Position numbers and translations under genes: made by a program. Shown in pieces: positions 1 through 7,041 of a DNA stretch of 10,884 nucleotides. Under the pieces are notes generated by a model. The model searched no databases. It worked only from the letters and a program-made list of their open reading frames with translations, and was not told the DNA's origin. The number at the start of each line of letters is the position of its first letter. The stretch's first letter is position 1. This DNA is from Methanomicrobiales archaeon (GTDB lineage: Archaea > Halobacteriota > Methanomicrobia > Methanomicrobiales > Methanoculleaceae): positions 1-10,884 of the forward strand of contig JAAZOW010000288.1 in NCBI GenBank assembly GCA_012797575.1. Reading direction: 5' to 3'.

Positions 1-291
1 CGGGTGGTTTCCGGGCTTCTCGGTGGTGTAGATGGGAATCCCATCCCGATAGATGATGAACGACCACGAAGGGTTCCGCAGCCCGGTGCTAAACTCAAAC
101 GCCTCATCTTCCGGACCGCCGGTATCCATGCTGTAGGCAACTACATAGTGGGCGGTAACAGCCTGGTCTGGCTCGAGATCCCCGCTCGCTGGGTTGACGG
201 TCGCTGTCTTGACGTCGAATGCCGATGCTGCCTGCACGGCACAGACCAGCGCCAGCAGGAGAATGATCCATCTGCTCATGTTTGCCTTCAT
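1..291 (-). CDS. Exported hypothetical protein, C-terminus beyond window
   Basis: The first 97 codons are visible; the gene runs off the left edge without a stop. It begins MKANMSRW and continues into a hydrophobic stretch (about residues 8-21) ending in AASA before FDVKT. This is a classical Sec signal peptide with likely cleavage after residue 24, so the product should be exported. The visible mature part is rich in beta-type residues and has a motif resembling an immunoglobulin-like or protease-inhibitor-like domain (NPASGDLEPDQ, then SWSFIIYRDG), but I recognise no family. The ATG at 291 is preceded by GAGGTG at 295-300. Spacing is short (3 bases), so the in-frame ATG at 279 is an alternative start. 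Only 11 bases separate it from the end of cetZ on the same strand, so the two are probably co-transcribed. Function is unknown. Confidence 0.72.
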   Translation of the reverse strand, partial: MKANMSRWIILLLALVCAVQAASAFDVKTATVNPASGDLEPDQAVTAHYVVAYSMDTGGPEDEAFEFSTGLRNPSWSFIIYRDGIPIYTTEKPGNHP

Positions 292-302
292 ATGCACCTC
301 TC

Positions 303-1472
303 TCACTCAAACAATGGCTCAATACCGTCATCGAACATGGTAGTGCGCTTCTCCCTGGACTTCAGGACATCCTCTTTCGTGGACTTTGCGATCTCCATGA
401 GATCTGTTATCCTCGGGGCGTTTCCGATCGTCGCGAGAACCACCACGGCGGCGATGTAGTCGCTCTCCACCGGGTAGTCTCCACCCCGCACCTCGATGCC
501 GGCGATATTCTCCTCCACCCAGCTCTTGGATTTGTCCACGCCCTTGCGGTCCATCTCGTCCGGCGGCCCTGCTATGAGGACCAGCGCCCGCTCAGCCGTC
601 GAGTAGTCGCACGGCAATGTCAGGCGCCCGAGCATGGCCCGCCTGACGAGGGCGATGATCTTTGCCGACTTATCCTCACCGGTCAGCAGCACCTCCTCGG
701 TCTTCTCTCGCTTCCGCAGGAGGCCTGAGAAGAACCCCTGCGACTGCTTCACCCGTGGACTGACCTTCTCACTGATGGCATACCCGATGGTGCTTATCCC
801 GCCGCCACGCAGGGTATTGATGATCTCGCTTGAGTCCACAACCATCTCGCCGACGCCCGCCTTGCTGACCTCCCCCGCACGGAAGAGCACACCGAACCGG
901 CGGACGATCTCGTCGTTCAGGCGGGTATAGGCATCCTTGATACTCTCGCCCTCGTTCTTCCAGGCACTGTTGTCAAAAATGATGGTATTGTCCGCCTCAT
1001 TCACGAGGGTGCTCAGTGAACGGGCCGCATTATACGAGTAGAGTCGCCCCTCCTCTGGGGCGGGCAGGATACCGATCGCGTAGACCGGTTCCCGGTAGAT
1101 GCGCTTCAGGTGCCGGGCCAGGACCGGCGAGCCCCCCGAACCCGTCCCGCCGCCGAGGCCGGCGACGATGACGAAGGCATCGACATCGTGCGTACCCCTT
1201 GTATCGATGGCGTTGATGATACTATCAATCTCATCGGCGGTCACCCGCGCCCCAGTCACGTTGTCGGTCCCGACGCCATGGCCTTTGACCACCGTCTGGC
1301 CTATCAGGAGCCGATCTTTCATCTCGATGTGTTCAAGTCCCATCAGGTCGGTGCGGGCCGTATTTACCGCAATCCCCCTGAAGTTCTGGGTCTGTAATCG
1401 CCTGTCCTGTTCTATGAACATATCGACGACTTTGCCCCCGGCCTGACCGAACCCTATGAAGAAGACCCTCAT
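303..1472 (-). CDS. cetZ: CetZ-family tubulin/FtsZ homologue
   Basis: Archaeal cytoskeletal GTPase of the CetZ branch of the tubulin/FtsZ superfamily. CetZ proteins polymerise in the cytoplasm near the membrane and, in haloarchaea, control cell shape rather than division. The N-terminus IGFGQAGGKVVD (residues 6-17) is the CetZ form of the first nucleotide-binding loop. GLGGGTGSGGSP (105-116) is the tubulin signature that contacts GTP phosphates. KGHGVGTDN (63-71) and the VDSSEIINTL segment (212-221), where the catalytic T7 loop should lie, also fit. Length (389 aa) is normal for CetZ; it ends in a short acidic tail, DDGIEPLFE. The ATG at 1472 has GAGGGT at 1483-1488, nine bases upstream. It is divergent from the surface-glycan operon and followed by an exported protein. 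Assignment to CetZ rather than FtsZ is confident; its cellular role in this organism is inferred. Confidence 0.95.
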   Translation of the reverse strand: MRVFFIGFGQAGGKVVDMFIEQDRRLQTQNFRGIAVNTARTDLMGLEHIEMKDRLLIGQTVVKGHGVGTDNVTGARVTADEIDSIINAIDTRGTHDVDAFVIVAGLGGGTGSGGSPVLARHLKRIYREPVYAIGILPAPEEGRLYSYNAARSLSTLVNEADNTIIFDNSAWKNEGESIKDAYTRLNDEIVRRFGVLFRAGEVSKAGVGEMVVDSSEIINTLRGGGISTIGYAISEKVSPRVKQSQGFFSGLLRKREKTEEVLLTGEDKSAKIIALVRRAMLGRLTLPCDYSTAERALVLIAGPPDEMDRKGVDKSKSWVEENIAGIEVRGGDYPVESDYIAAVVVLATIGNAPRITDLMEIAKSTKEDVLKSREKRTTMFDDGIEPLFE

Positions 1473-1586
1473 TCAGCTTCACACCCTCATCATAATTAAT
1501 CAATAATATCGACGTTTATGTATAAAGACGTTGTATACCATATAAGCCAAGAACGTTCTTATAATTTTCATGCATCGGAGTGGAAG
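1473..1586. promoter_or_regulatory. Divergent promoter region, cetZ and glycan operon
   Basis: This AT-rich gap stands out from its GC-rich surroundings. For the plus-strand operon, TATAAG at 1541-1546 would place transcription start near 1567, giving a roughly 20-base leader with the GGAGTG site at 1577-1582. For cetZ, TTTATACATAAA read on the minus strand (about 1515-1526) would place the start near 1495, giving a 23-base leader with GAGGGT. A second plus-strand candidate box is TATAAAG at 1521-1527. A perfect 12-bp palindrome, AAGAACGTTCTT, lies at 1549-1560, between the plus TATA box and the expected start. It is suitably placed for a repressor. Two GACGTT copies lie at 1511-1516 and 1527-1532. 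Start sites are predicted, not measured. Confidence 0.6.
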
Positions 1587-2816
1587 ATGAAGATCTGTGT
1601 TGTGGGAGGAGGTCTCTGTGGCCTGGTATCAGCTCTCAACCTCGCCGGATCGCACCAGATAGACCTCTTCGAGCGGAGGCCTATCGCGGGCGGTTGCCTC
1701 GGCTCATACCGGATTGACGACTACTGGATCGAGGAGTACTATCACCATTGTTTCGCCGGGGATGCCCGCCTCCTCGCCCTCATCGAGGCTCTGGGGGTGG
1801 CCGACCGGCTCGAATGGCTCCGGGGATCCACCGGCTACTGCGTCGACGGGACCATCCACCCGCTCACAAGCCCGACCGAGATCCTGCTCTATCCCCATCT
1901 CACCCTCATCGAGAAGGCCCGGCTCGGCCTCCTGACCCTGCGATCCCGGGGGCTGGACGTCTCAGCCCTCGATGGCATCACCGCTGAGGACTACATCCTG
2001 GATACCCTCGGCGCCGGGATCTACGCATCATTCTTCGAACCGCTCTTGAAGAGTAAGTTCGGGGATCGCAGGAGCGAGATCTCTGCCGCCTGGCTCATAT
2101 CCCGGATTGCGATCCGATCTGACCGTGGCACCGGGGGTGAGCGTCTGGGCTACATCCGGGGAGGGTTTCACCACCTCATCGCCCGGCTCCAGGAAGAGAT
2201 CGAGAGACTGGGTGCCACGGTTATGCTCGACTCCCCGGTGGGGGAGATCCGGCGAGGTGCCGACGGGTGGCTCGTCGATGGAAAGGATTATGACGCCGTC
2301 ATATCGACACTTCCCCCCCAGGTGACCGCCGAGATCGCTGGCATGGATATCGCCCCGGTACCCTACCAGGGTGCAGCCTGTATGACCCTCGCGCTCGACC
2401 GGGATGTCACCGACGGCATCTACTGGCTGAACATGAAGGATGCAGCCCCTTATGGTGCGGTGGTCTCGCACACCAACTTCGCACCGCTCGAGTGGTATGG
2501 TGAACACATCGTCTACCTCGCCTCGTACTTCTCGAGTCGGCTCCCTGAGGATTTTGAAGCGACGATGCTCGCAGACTTCTGCAGACGCTTCTCCCTCAGT
2601 GCCGAGGAGGTGCGCTGGCACCGGCTGGCTGTCGACCCCTACGCGGGCCCGGTCTACACGACAGGGCTCCGGGACCGCCTGCCCGCCTACGAGGAGCATG
2701 GTCTCTTCCTCGCCGGTATGTTCAGCCCGCCGAACTACCCTGAACGGAGCATGAACGGATCGGTCGTCGCCGGCGAGGAGGTTGCGCGGCGGGTCCTTGC
2801 GAGGTTATCCGGATGA
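1587..2816 (+). CDS. FAD-dependent oxidoreductase, amine oxidase/PPOX-like
   Basis: A 409-residue flavoprotein of the amine-oxidase/protoporphyrinogen-oxidase-like fold. VVGGGLCGL (5-13) is the GxGxxG dinucleotide loop, E29 in DLFER sits where the FAD ribose is bound, and AGGCLG (34-39) is the following conserved loop. Near the C-terminus GLFLAG (372-377) and SMNGSVVAGEEVA (388-400) are the second FAD-binding segment. No signal peptide or membrane helix is visible. The frame is open from 1518, but ATG 1587 was chosen: it has GGAGTG four bases upstream, starts directly at the FAD fold, and lies downstream of the TATA box. The next gene overlaps by ATGA. Proteins of this type often sit beside glycosyltransferases, so an unsaturated polyprenyl lipid or an activated sugar is a reasonable substrate guess. 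Haem or carotenoid synthesis is less likely given the neighbours. The actual substrate is unknown. Confidence 0.85.
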   Translation: MKICVVGGGLCGLVSALNLAGSHQIDLFERRPIAGGCLGSYRIDDYWIEEYYHHCFAGDARLLALIEALGVADRLEWLRGSTGYCVDGTIHPLTSPTEILLYPHLTLIEKARLGLLTLRSRGLDVSALDGITAEDYILDTLGAGIYASFFEPLLKSKFGDRRSEISAAWLISRIAIRSDRGTGGERLGYIRGGFHHLIARLQEEIERLGATVMLDSPVGEIRRGADGWLVDGKDYDAVISTLPPQVTAEIAGMDIAPVPYQGAACMTLALDRDVTDGIYWLNMKDAAPYGAVVSHTNFAPLEWYGEHIVYLASYFSSRLPEDFEATMLADFCRRFSLSAEEVRWHRLAVDPYAGPVYTTGLRDRLPAYEEHGLFLAGMFSPPNYPERSMNGSVVAGEEVARRVLARLSG

Positions 2817-3532
2817 ATGAGATCGAGGTGAGCGTAGCCCTCCCGGTCTACAACGATCGTGCGGCACTCGAGGTTGCCATCCCCCGCTCACTCGAGGCGC
2901 TTGAGGAGATAGCGCCAGGGGCGTTTGAGGTGATCATCGCTGAGGATGGGAGCAGTGATGGGAGCACCGAGTTTGCCAGGGAGTATGCGGCCCGGGATTC
3001 CCGTGTCCGCCTGATGCACAGCGATGAGCGGCTCGGGAGGGGGCGGGCACTGAACCGGGTATTTGCCGGAGCAAAAGGATCCATCGTCTGCTACTACGAC
3101 GTCGATCTTGCAACCGATATACAGCACCTCACCGAGCTGATCGGCGCCATCCGGGAAGGCTACGATATAGCAACAGGCTCCCGCCTCCTCCCAGAGAGCG
3201 ATATCACCCGGAGCGGCGACCGGGAGATCGCAAGCCGCGGTTACAACATGCTCGTCAGAACCGTCCTCGGAAGCCCGCTCCATGATCACCAGTGCGGGTT
3301 TAAGGGGTTCCGGCGTGACCGCCTCCTCGCCCTCCTCCCATCGGTCAGGGCCGATCACTGGTTCTGGGATACCGAGGTCCTCGTGCGGGCGCAGAAGAAC
3401 GGCTACCGGATACGGGAATTTCCGGTGCGGTGGCGGCAGGGGCCGGGGACGACAGTGCGCAGGAAGGATATCGCCGAGATGGGATCTGCGGTAATGCGTC
3501 TCTGGTGGCACCTCCATGTGGAAGAAGGTTAG
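2813..3532 (+). CDS. DPM1-type family 2 glycosyltransferase
   Basis: A cytoplasmic-face GT-A glycosyltransferase (239 aa) resembling dolichyl-phosphate mannosyl/glucosyltransferases, which move a sugar from a nucleotide donor to a polyprenyl phosphate. SVALPVYND (7-15) is the first nucleotide-binding strand, EDGSSDGST (44-52) the second, and YDVDLATD (95-102) carries the metal-binding D96-x-D98. HQCGFKGF (159-166) and HWFWDTEVLVRA (182-193), followed by GYRIREFPVRW (197-207), match the acceptor half of the DPM family. It has no transmembrane domain of its own, although many archaeal relatives carry one. Its ATG overlaps the upstream stop (ATGA), with GAGGTT six bases before it, and the next gene begins inside its last codons, so the three proteins should be made together. 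Donor sugar and acceptor lipid cannot be read from sequence. Confidence 0.9.
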   Translation: MNEIEVSVALPVYNDRAALEVAIPRSLEALEEIAPGAFEVIIAEDGSSDGSTEFAREYAARDSRVRLMHSDERLGRGRALNRVFAGAKGSIVCYYDVDLATDIQHLTELIGAIREGYDIATGSRLLPESDITRSGDREIASRGYNMLVRTVLGSPLHDHQCGFKGFRRDRLLALLPSVRADHWFWDTEVLVRAQKNGYRIREFPVRWRQGPGTTVRRKDIAEMGSAVMRLWWHLHVEEG

Positions 3533-4496
3533 CGCCATCGTCATCTCCACCCTTGTAGCGGTCGGGATCATCGCCTACATGCTCTACCGGGTATGGGGCG
3601 ATCTCCTGCTGACGCTCGAGCACGCTGAGGTCCCGTTTCTCTTTGCCGCTGTCGGGATATGCGTGGTCGCCTGGATCCTCCGGGGCTTTCGGTATCGGTT
3701 CATCCTGGGGGAACTTGATATCCCAAAGTCCCTCACATTCGCGACCGCCTGTATATTCATATCCCAGACGGCAAACCTCATCGTCCCCGCCCGGCTCGGG
3801 GACCTCGTGCGGATGCTCATCCTCAAGCGGAGCGGCGATGCCACCTACTCGCAGGGGTTCTCGTCGATCGTTGTCGAGCGGGTCTTTGATGTCCTCATGA
3901 TCGCGGTGCTCGGTGCCATCACGCTCCCGTTCATCCTCGCCGTCCTTGTCATCCCGGACTGGTTCACCACCATCATCGTCATCCCGCTCGTTGCGGGGGG
4001 TGCCTTCTTTGTGTTCCTCCTCTGGTCCGGCAGGATCGAGTCGGAGAACCGGATCATCGCCGCAGTGAGGAGAATGCTTGATGAGGTGAAGCAGGCCTCC
4101 CTCCACCCACGGGCCCTTGCTGTGCTCAGCGGCTCATCGCTCCTCATATGGGTCGTCGATATCCTGGTCTGCTTCGCCGTCGTCCTCATGTTCCGGGAGC
4201 CAGTGCCGTTTGGCATCGTCGTCCTTGCGATCGTCATCGGCAACCTCGTAAAAGCGGTCCCGATCACACCGGGCGGTGTTGGAACCTACGAGCTCGCGCT
4301 TGCGCTGACCTTCGGGCTTGCGGGCGTTCCCGCAGTCACGGCGACCCTGATCGCGGTCATCGATCACCTGATCAAGAACCTGATCACGCTCATCGGAGGT
4401 GTCGGGTCGATCTACTACTTCGGCGACTGGTCAAAGGGTATCTTAAAGATGGTCTTTCGAGAAGAGATTGAGAAGGAGGAGACGTTTGGCGGGTGA
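3516..4496 (+). CDS. UPF0104/LPG-synthase-type polytopic membrane protein
   Basis: A 326-residue integral membrane protein of the UPF0104 family (lysylphosphatidylglycerol synthase transmembrane-domain type, PF03706). About eight hydrophobic helices are visible, with the first at residues 7-24 and the last near 284-301. Family motifs are RGFRYRFIL (56-64), NLIVPARLGDLVR (87-99), ERVFD (121-125) and the diagnostic PGGVGTYE (252-259). The aminoacyltransferase domain of bacterial MprF is absent, so lysyl transfer is not implied; stand-alone members are suspected lipid or lipid-sugar translocases. In Haloferax AglD the same domain is fused behind a family 2 glycosyltransferase. Here it follows one as a separate gene overlapping it by 17 bases. 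Its ATG has only a weak site (GGTGG at 3504-3508), so it probably depends on translational coupling. It overlaps the next gene by 11 bases. Confidence 0.88.
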   Translation: MWKKVSAIVISTLVAVGIIAYMLYRVWGDLLLTLEHAEVPFLFAAVGICVVAWILRGFRYRFILGELDIPKSLTFATACIFISQTANLIVPARLGDLVRMLILKRSGDATYSQGFSSIVVERVFDVLMIAVLGAITLPFILAVLVIPDWFTTIIVIPLVAGGAFFVFLLWSGRIESENRIIAAVRRMLDEVKQASLHPRALAVLSGSSLLIWVVDILVCFAVVLMFREPVPFGIVVLAIVIGNLVKAVPITPGGVGTYELALALTFGLAGVPAVTATLIAVIDHLIKNLITLIGGVGSIYYFGDWSKGILKMVFREEIEKEETFGG

Positions 4497-6522
4497 GATC
4501 CTCTTCTCCGTCCTCTCATGGCTCGCGGTCATTCAGGTCCTCCAGCTCGGCGCCTGGCCGGCGCTTGACCGCACCCTCGGACGCCTCGCGGCCGCCGCCG
4601 CATACCCGGCATCGGTCCTCGCGTTTGCGCTTCTCTCCTGGTACGGCGCACTCTTCAGCCTCCCTGTCTGGTTCGCCGTCCTGCCATTTGTGGGGGGGAT
4701 CGCCTATGCCGGATCACGCGGGTTCTACACGAAGGAGCGCCTGCGCTCAGCCCTCCCCTGGAATGCTGCATTCCTGGTCCCCTTCCTCTTCATGCTCGAG
4801 ACACGCTGGATCAACCCGACCATCTCCTACGCTGAGAAGTTCATGGATCACGCGTTTCTCGCGTCGATCATGCGCTGTCCGGTCGTACCGCCGCTCGATC
4901 CCTGGTATGCGGGGGGGACTCTGGACGTCTACTACTATATCGGTTACTGGACGGGCGGGGCGCTCGGGCTTACGTCTGGCGTGCCCTCGACGGTTGCGTT
5001 CAACCTCATCCTCCCGACCGTGCTCGGTCTTGCAGCGGTCTCGCTCTACGCCCTCGGCCATCTCCTCCTGGACCGCAACCGATGGCTCCCGGTGCTCATC
5101 CTCTTCCTCCCAAATCCCTCCGCAGTCCACCTGATCCTGACCCGGGCTCCCTGGCTTGATATCCTCTGGGGGAGCACCCGGACGATCGAGGGCACTATCA
5201 ACGAGTATCCCCTCTTCTCGATGCTCTGGGGCGATGTTCACCCGCACGTGATGTCTTTCTTCAACCAAGCGTTCCTGCTCTTCCTGCTGACTTTTGCCTA
5301 CATGCGTTGGGGGGATCTCTCCATGCGGGGGCGGGCGTTCCTCTGCGGGCTTACCGCTCTCTCTCTCGGTTCGATGCCCGGCACAAACTCCTGGGATGTG
5401 TTGGTCTATGCTCCGGTGACACTGGTCTTCGGGCTCCTTATCTGGCAGCGTTACGGGAACTTCACTCTGGATGGTAAGGGATCCTGGATGTTGCTTGCGA
5501 CCGTGCCGCCGCTTGCGGTCGCGGCCTACCTCCCGTTCTATATCCATCTCAATAGCCCCGGTATCGAGGGGATCGGGGTTGTCACGGCACCCTCTGCGCT
5601 GATGGAGTTTTTCCTGGTCCACGGGTTCTTCCTCGCCGTGCTCATCGCCGCCTGCGCCCCCGACATCCGGCGGCGCCCCTACCTCCTGCTCGCGGTGACA
5701 CCGTTTGTGTTCATCGGCTACCCTGCCGCGGCCATCGCCGCCGTCCCGCTGATCTACCTCGTCGTCCGCCGCCGCTTCTCGGCCACAGACACGTTCGCCA
5801 TCCTCGGTCTCCTGATCATCATCGCCACCGAGTTCGTCTACCTCAGGGACAACATGGGTGAGGCCTACTTCCGAATGAACACGGTCTTCAAGTTCTACCT
5901 TCCGGCCTGGATCCTGATGGGGACGGCGGTCTCCGTCATCGTCGGGGAGTGGCTCCGGGGGATCGACTGGCGGGTTCCGGCCGGGGCAGAGAGGGCTCTC
6001 CCGGTGCTCGCCGCTGCAGCCCTCCTCATCGCGCCCTTTGCGATCGATATCGATCTCGGCTACGATGGCCGGGCACTCGACGGCGCAGCCTACCTCCAGA
6101 GATCACACCCCGGAGATGCGGCAGCGATCGCGTTCCTCCGCGATCTGCCTGGTGAGCATATCATCATCGAGGCCGAGGGTGGGGATTACACCTACTACTC
6201 CCGGGTGTCGTCGTTCACCGGGATACCGGCGGTCCTCGGTATGCCGTTCCACGAGTACATGTGGCGGGGGGACGAGGGGCGTGTAGGTGAGCGGACGGCC
6301 GATCTGCGGATGATATATGAGCAACCGTCGCGGTCGATCGAACTCATGCAGAAGTACAATGCGACCCTCCTCTACGTAGGCGCTGAGGAGCGGACCCGCT
6401 ACACGGTCTTGCTCCCGACCGAGGCACTCGAACTCATCTACGACGCGGAGGGCGTCCAGGTATACAGGATCCCGGGGCAGGCCTGCTGCCCTCCACGCTC
6501 ACGCGAGGAGGTGCGGAGATGA
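4486..6522 (+). CDS. DUF2298 'YYY' membrane protein, likely GT-C-like
   Basis: A large multi-pass membrane protein (678 aa) of the DUF2298/Chlor_Arch_YYY family. Motifs seen: EKFMDHAF (117-124), DPWYAGG (138-144), the eponymous triple tyrosine at 149-151 in DVYYYIGYW, GDVHPHV (249-255), SMPGTNSWD (296-304) and RMNTVFKFY (463-471). About a dozen helices lie between residues 5 and 520. A soluble C-terminal part follows, with IEAEGGDYTYYSRVS (561-575), the HEYMWRG block (589-595) and YVGAEERTRY (630-639). The architecture resembles GT-C glycosyltransferases that use lipid-linked sugars outside the membrane; that role is inference. The frame is open from a TTG at 4468, but TTG 4486 is preferred because AAGGAGGA (4473-4480) lies five bases before it and would otherwise be inside the coding region. 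This start overlaps the previous gene by 11 bases. It is the last gene of the operon. Confidence 0.88.
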   Translation: MAGEILFSVLSWLAVIQVLQLGAWPALDRTLGRLAAAAAYPASVLAFALLSWYGALFSLPVWFAVLPFVGGIAYAGSRGFYTKERLRSALPWNAAFLVPFLFMLETRWINPTISYAEKFMDHAFLASIMRCPVVPPLDPWYAGGTLDVYYYIGYWTGGALGLTSGVPSTVAFNLILPTVLGLAAVSLYALGHLLLDRNRWLPVLILFLPNPSAVHLILTRAPWLDILWGSTRTIEGTINEYPLFSMLWGDVHPHVMSFFNQAFLLFLLTFAYMRWGDLSMRGRAFLCGLTALSLGSMPGTNSWDVLVYAPVTLVFGLLIWQRYGNFTLDGKGSWMLLATVPPLAVAAYLPFYIHLNSPGIEGIGVVTAPSALMEFFLVHGFFLAVLIAACAPDIRRRPYLLLAVTPFVFIGYPAAAIAAVPLIYLVVRRRFSATDTFAILGLLIIIATEFVYLRDNMGEAYFRMNTVFKFYLPAWILMGTAVSVIVGEWLRGIDWRVPAGAERALPVLAAAALLIAPFAIDIDLGYDGRALDGAAYLQRSHPGDAAAIAFLRDLPGEHIIIEAEGGDYTYYSRVSSFTGIPAVLGMPFHEYMWRGDEGRVGERTADLRMIYEQPSRSIELMQKYNATLLYVGAEERTRYTVLLPTEALELIYDAEGVQVYRIPGQACCPPRSREEVRR

Positions 6523-6557
6523 CCGGGCCTCACCCCTCATGGCGCGACCGGATAACA

Positions 6558-6592
6558 AACCTTTATCTTTTGTCTTAATGACATAATACAGC
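6558..6592 (+). promoter_or_regulatory. Promoter of the rpl7ae ribosomal operon
   Basis: An A/T-rich island in an otherwise GC-rich gap. TTTATCTT at 6562-6569, preceded by ACAAAC as a possible BRE, is the best TATA box and would start transcription near 6590, leaving a leader of about 70 bases. CATAATAC at 6582-6589 is an alternative that would start it near 6611, just before the structured element. The T-rich stretch 6562-6576 could also serve as a terminator for the upstream membrane-protein operon, for which no other terminator is visible. Confidence 0.55.
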
Positions 6593-6612
6593 ACATTCGA
6601 TCAGCTACGCTA

Positions 6613-6661
6613 CTGATGAATGATGACGGGGTGGTATACCTGCCCCTGAAAGAGGTGAGTT
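6613..6661 (+). promoter_or_regulatory. Putative kink-turn leader element of rpl7ae mRNA
   Basis: A hairpin sits directly before the rpl7ae Shine-Dalgarno site. GGGGU (6628-6632) pairs with GCCCC (6642-6646), U6641 is bulged, GG (6633-6634) pairs with CC (6639-6640), and UAUA is the loop. It is flanked by AUGAUGA (6620-6626, a perfect box C) on the 5' side and CUGA (6646-6649, a box D) on the 3' side. One register gives sheared G6625-A6649 and A6626-G6648 pairs, a C-U mismatch, then the G-C stem, with GAU (6622-6624) as the three-base bulge. A second UGAUGA lies at 6614-6619. L7Ae binds this kind of motif, and autoregulation through its own leader is known in archaea. The outer (C) stem is weak here, so the kink-turn call is tentative. 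GAGGTGA (6652-6658) is the ribosome-binding site. Confidence 0.5.
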
Positions 6662-7030
6662 ATGGCAAAGGCATACGTGAAATTTGAGACTCCAGTGGAG
6701 ATCCAGAATAAGGCCCTTGAAGCCCTTGAGGTAGCAAGAGATACCGGCAAGGTGAAGAAGGGGTCCAACGAGGCAACGAAGGCAGTAGAACGCAACATCG
6801 CCCAGCTGGTCCTTATCGGCTCGGACGTTGAGCCTGAAGAGATTGTAATGCATCTGCCGCTGCTCTGCGCCGAGAAACAGATCCCGTTCGTCTACATAAC
6901 GAAGCAGAATGATATCGGGTCTGCGAGCGGCCTTGAGGTCGGTTCTGCAGCCGCTGCTATCGTCAAGCCCGGAAAGGCAAAGGATCTCGTCGAGGAGATC
7001 GGAAAACAGATGGCTGCATTGCAGAAATGA
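6662..7030 (+). CDS. rpl7ae: Large-subunit ribosomal protein L7Ae
   Basis: A 122-residue archaeal L7Ae/eL8. In archaea it is both a 50S ribosomal protein and the kink-turn-binding core of box C/D and H/ACA RNPs, and a subunit of archaeal RNase P. Family features are KKGSNEATKAVERNIAQLV (32-50), whose GxNExxK helix inserts into the kink-turn, the DVEPEEIVMHLPLLC segment (55-69), and the IPFVYI strand (74-79) followed by SASGLEVGSAAAAIV (87-101). Length is typical. The ATG is preceded by GAGGTGA with a tight three-base gap. It opens the operon with S28e, L24e and ndk, the usual archaeal order. The leader element upstream suggests it may control its own translation and perhaps that of the downstream genes. 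Confidence 0.97.
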   Translation: MAKAYVKFETPVEIQNKALEALEVARDTGKVKKGSNEATKAVERNIAQLVLIGSDVEPEEIVMHLPLLCAEKQIPFVYITKQNDIGSASGLEVGSAAAAIVKPGKAKDLVEEIGKQMAALQK

Positions 7031-7041
7031 GGAGGTAGAGT

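Noticed and set aside
1518..1586. N-terminal extension of 23 residues for the FAD oxidoreductase
   Set aside because: It would precede the FAD-binding strand with an unrelated AT-rich segment that contains the TATA box and palindrome; ATG 1587 has its own ribosome-binding site.
2028..2699. Long open frame (223 codons) on the minus strand inside the FAD oxidoreductase gene
   Set aside because: It mirrors GC-rich codon bias of the real gene, has no family motif, ribosome-binding site or promoter, and lies fully antisense to a well-supported protein.
3345..4106. Minus-strand open frame (253 codons) opposite the glycosyltransferase and UPF0104 genes
   Set aside because: Very rich in Asp, Glu, Arg and Pro as expected for the complement of membrane-helix codons; no recognisable domain and it spans two coupled genes.
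4747..5622. Minus-strand open frame (291 codons) opposite the DUF2298 gene
   Set aside because: Same artefact pattern: hydrophilic low-complexity translation opposite transmembrane segments, with no expression signals.
6613..6661. Independent box C/D guide RNA gene rather than a leader element
   Set aside because: Only one C and one D box are close enough, separated by a self-pairing hairpin rather than a 10-12-base guide, and the element merges with the rpl7ae ribosome-binding site.
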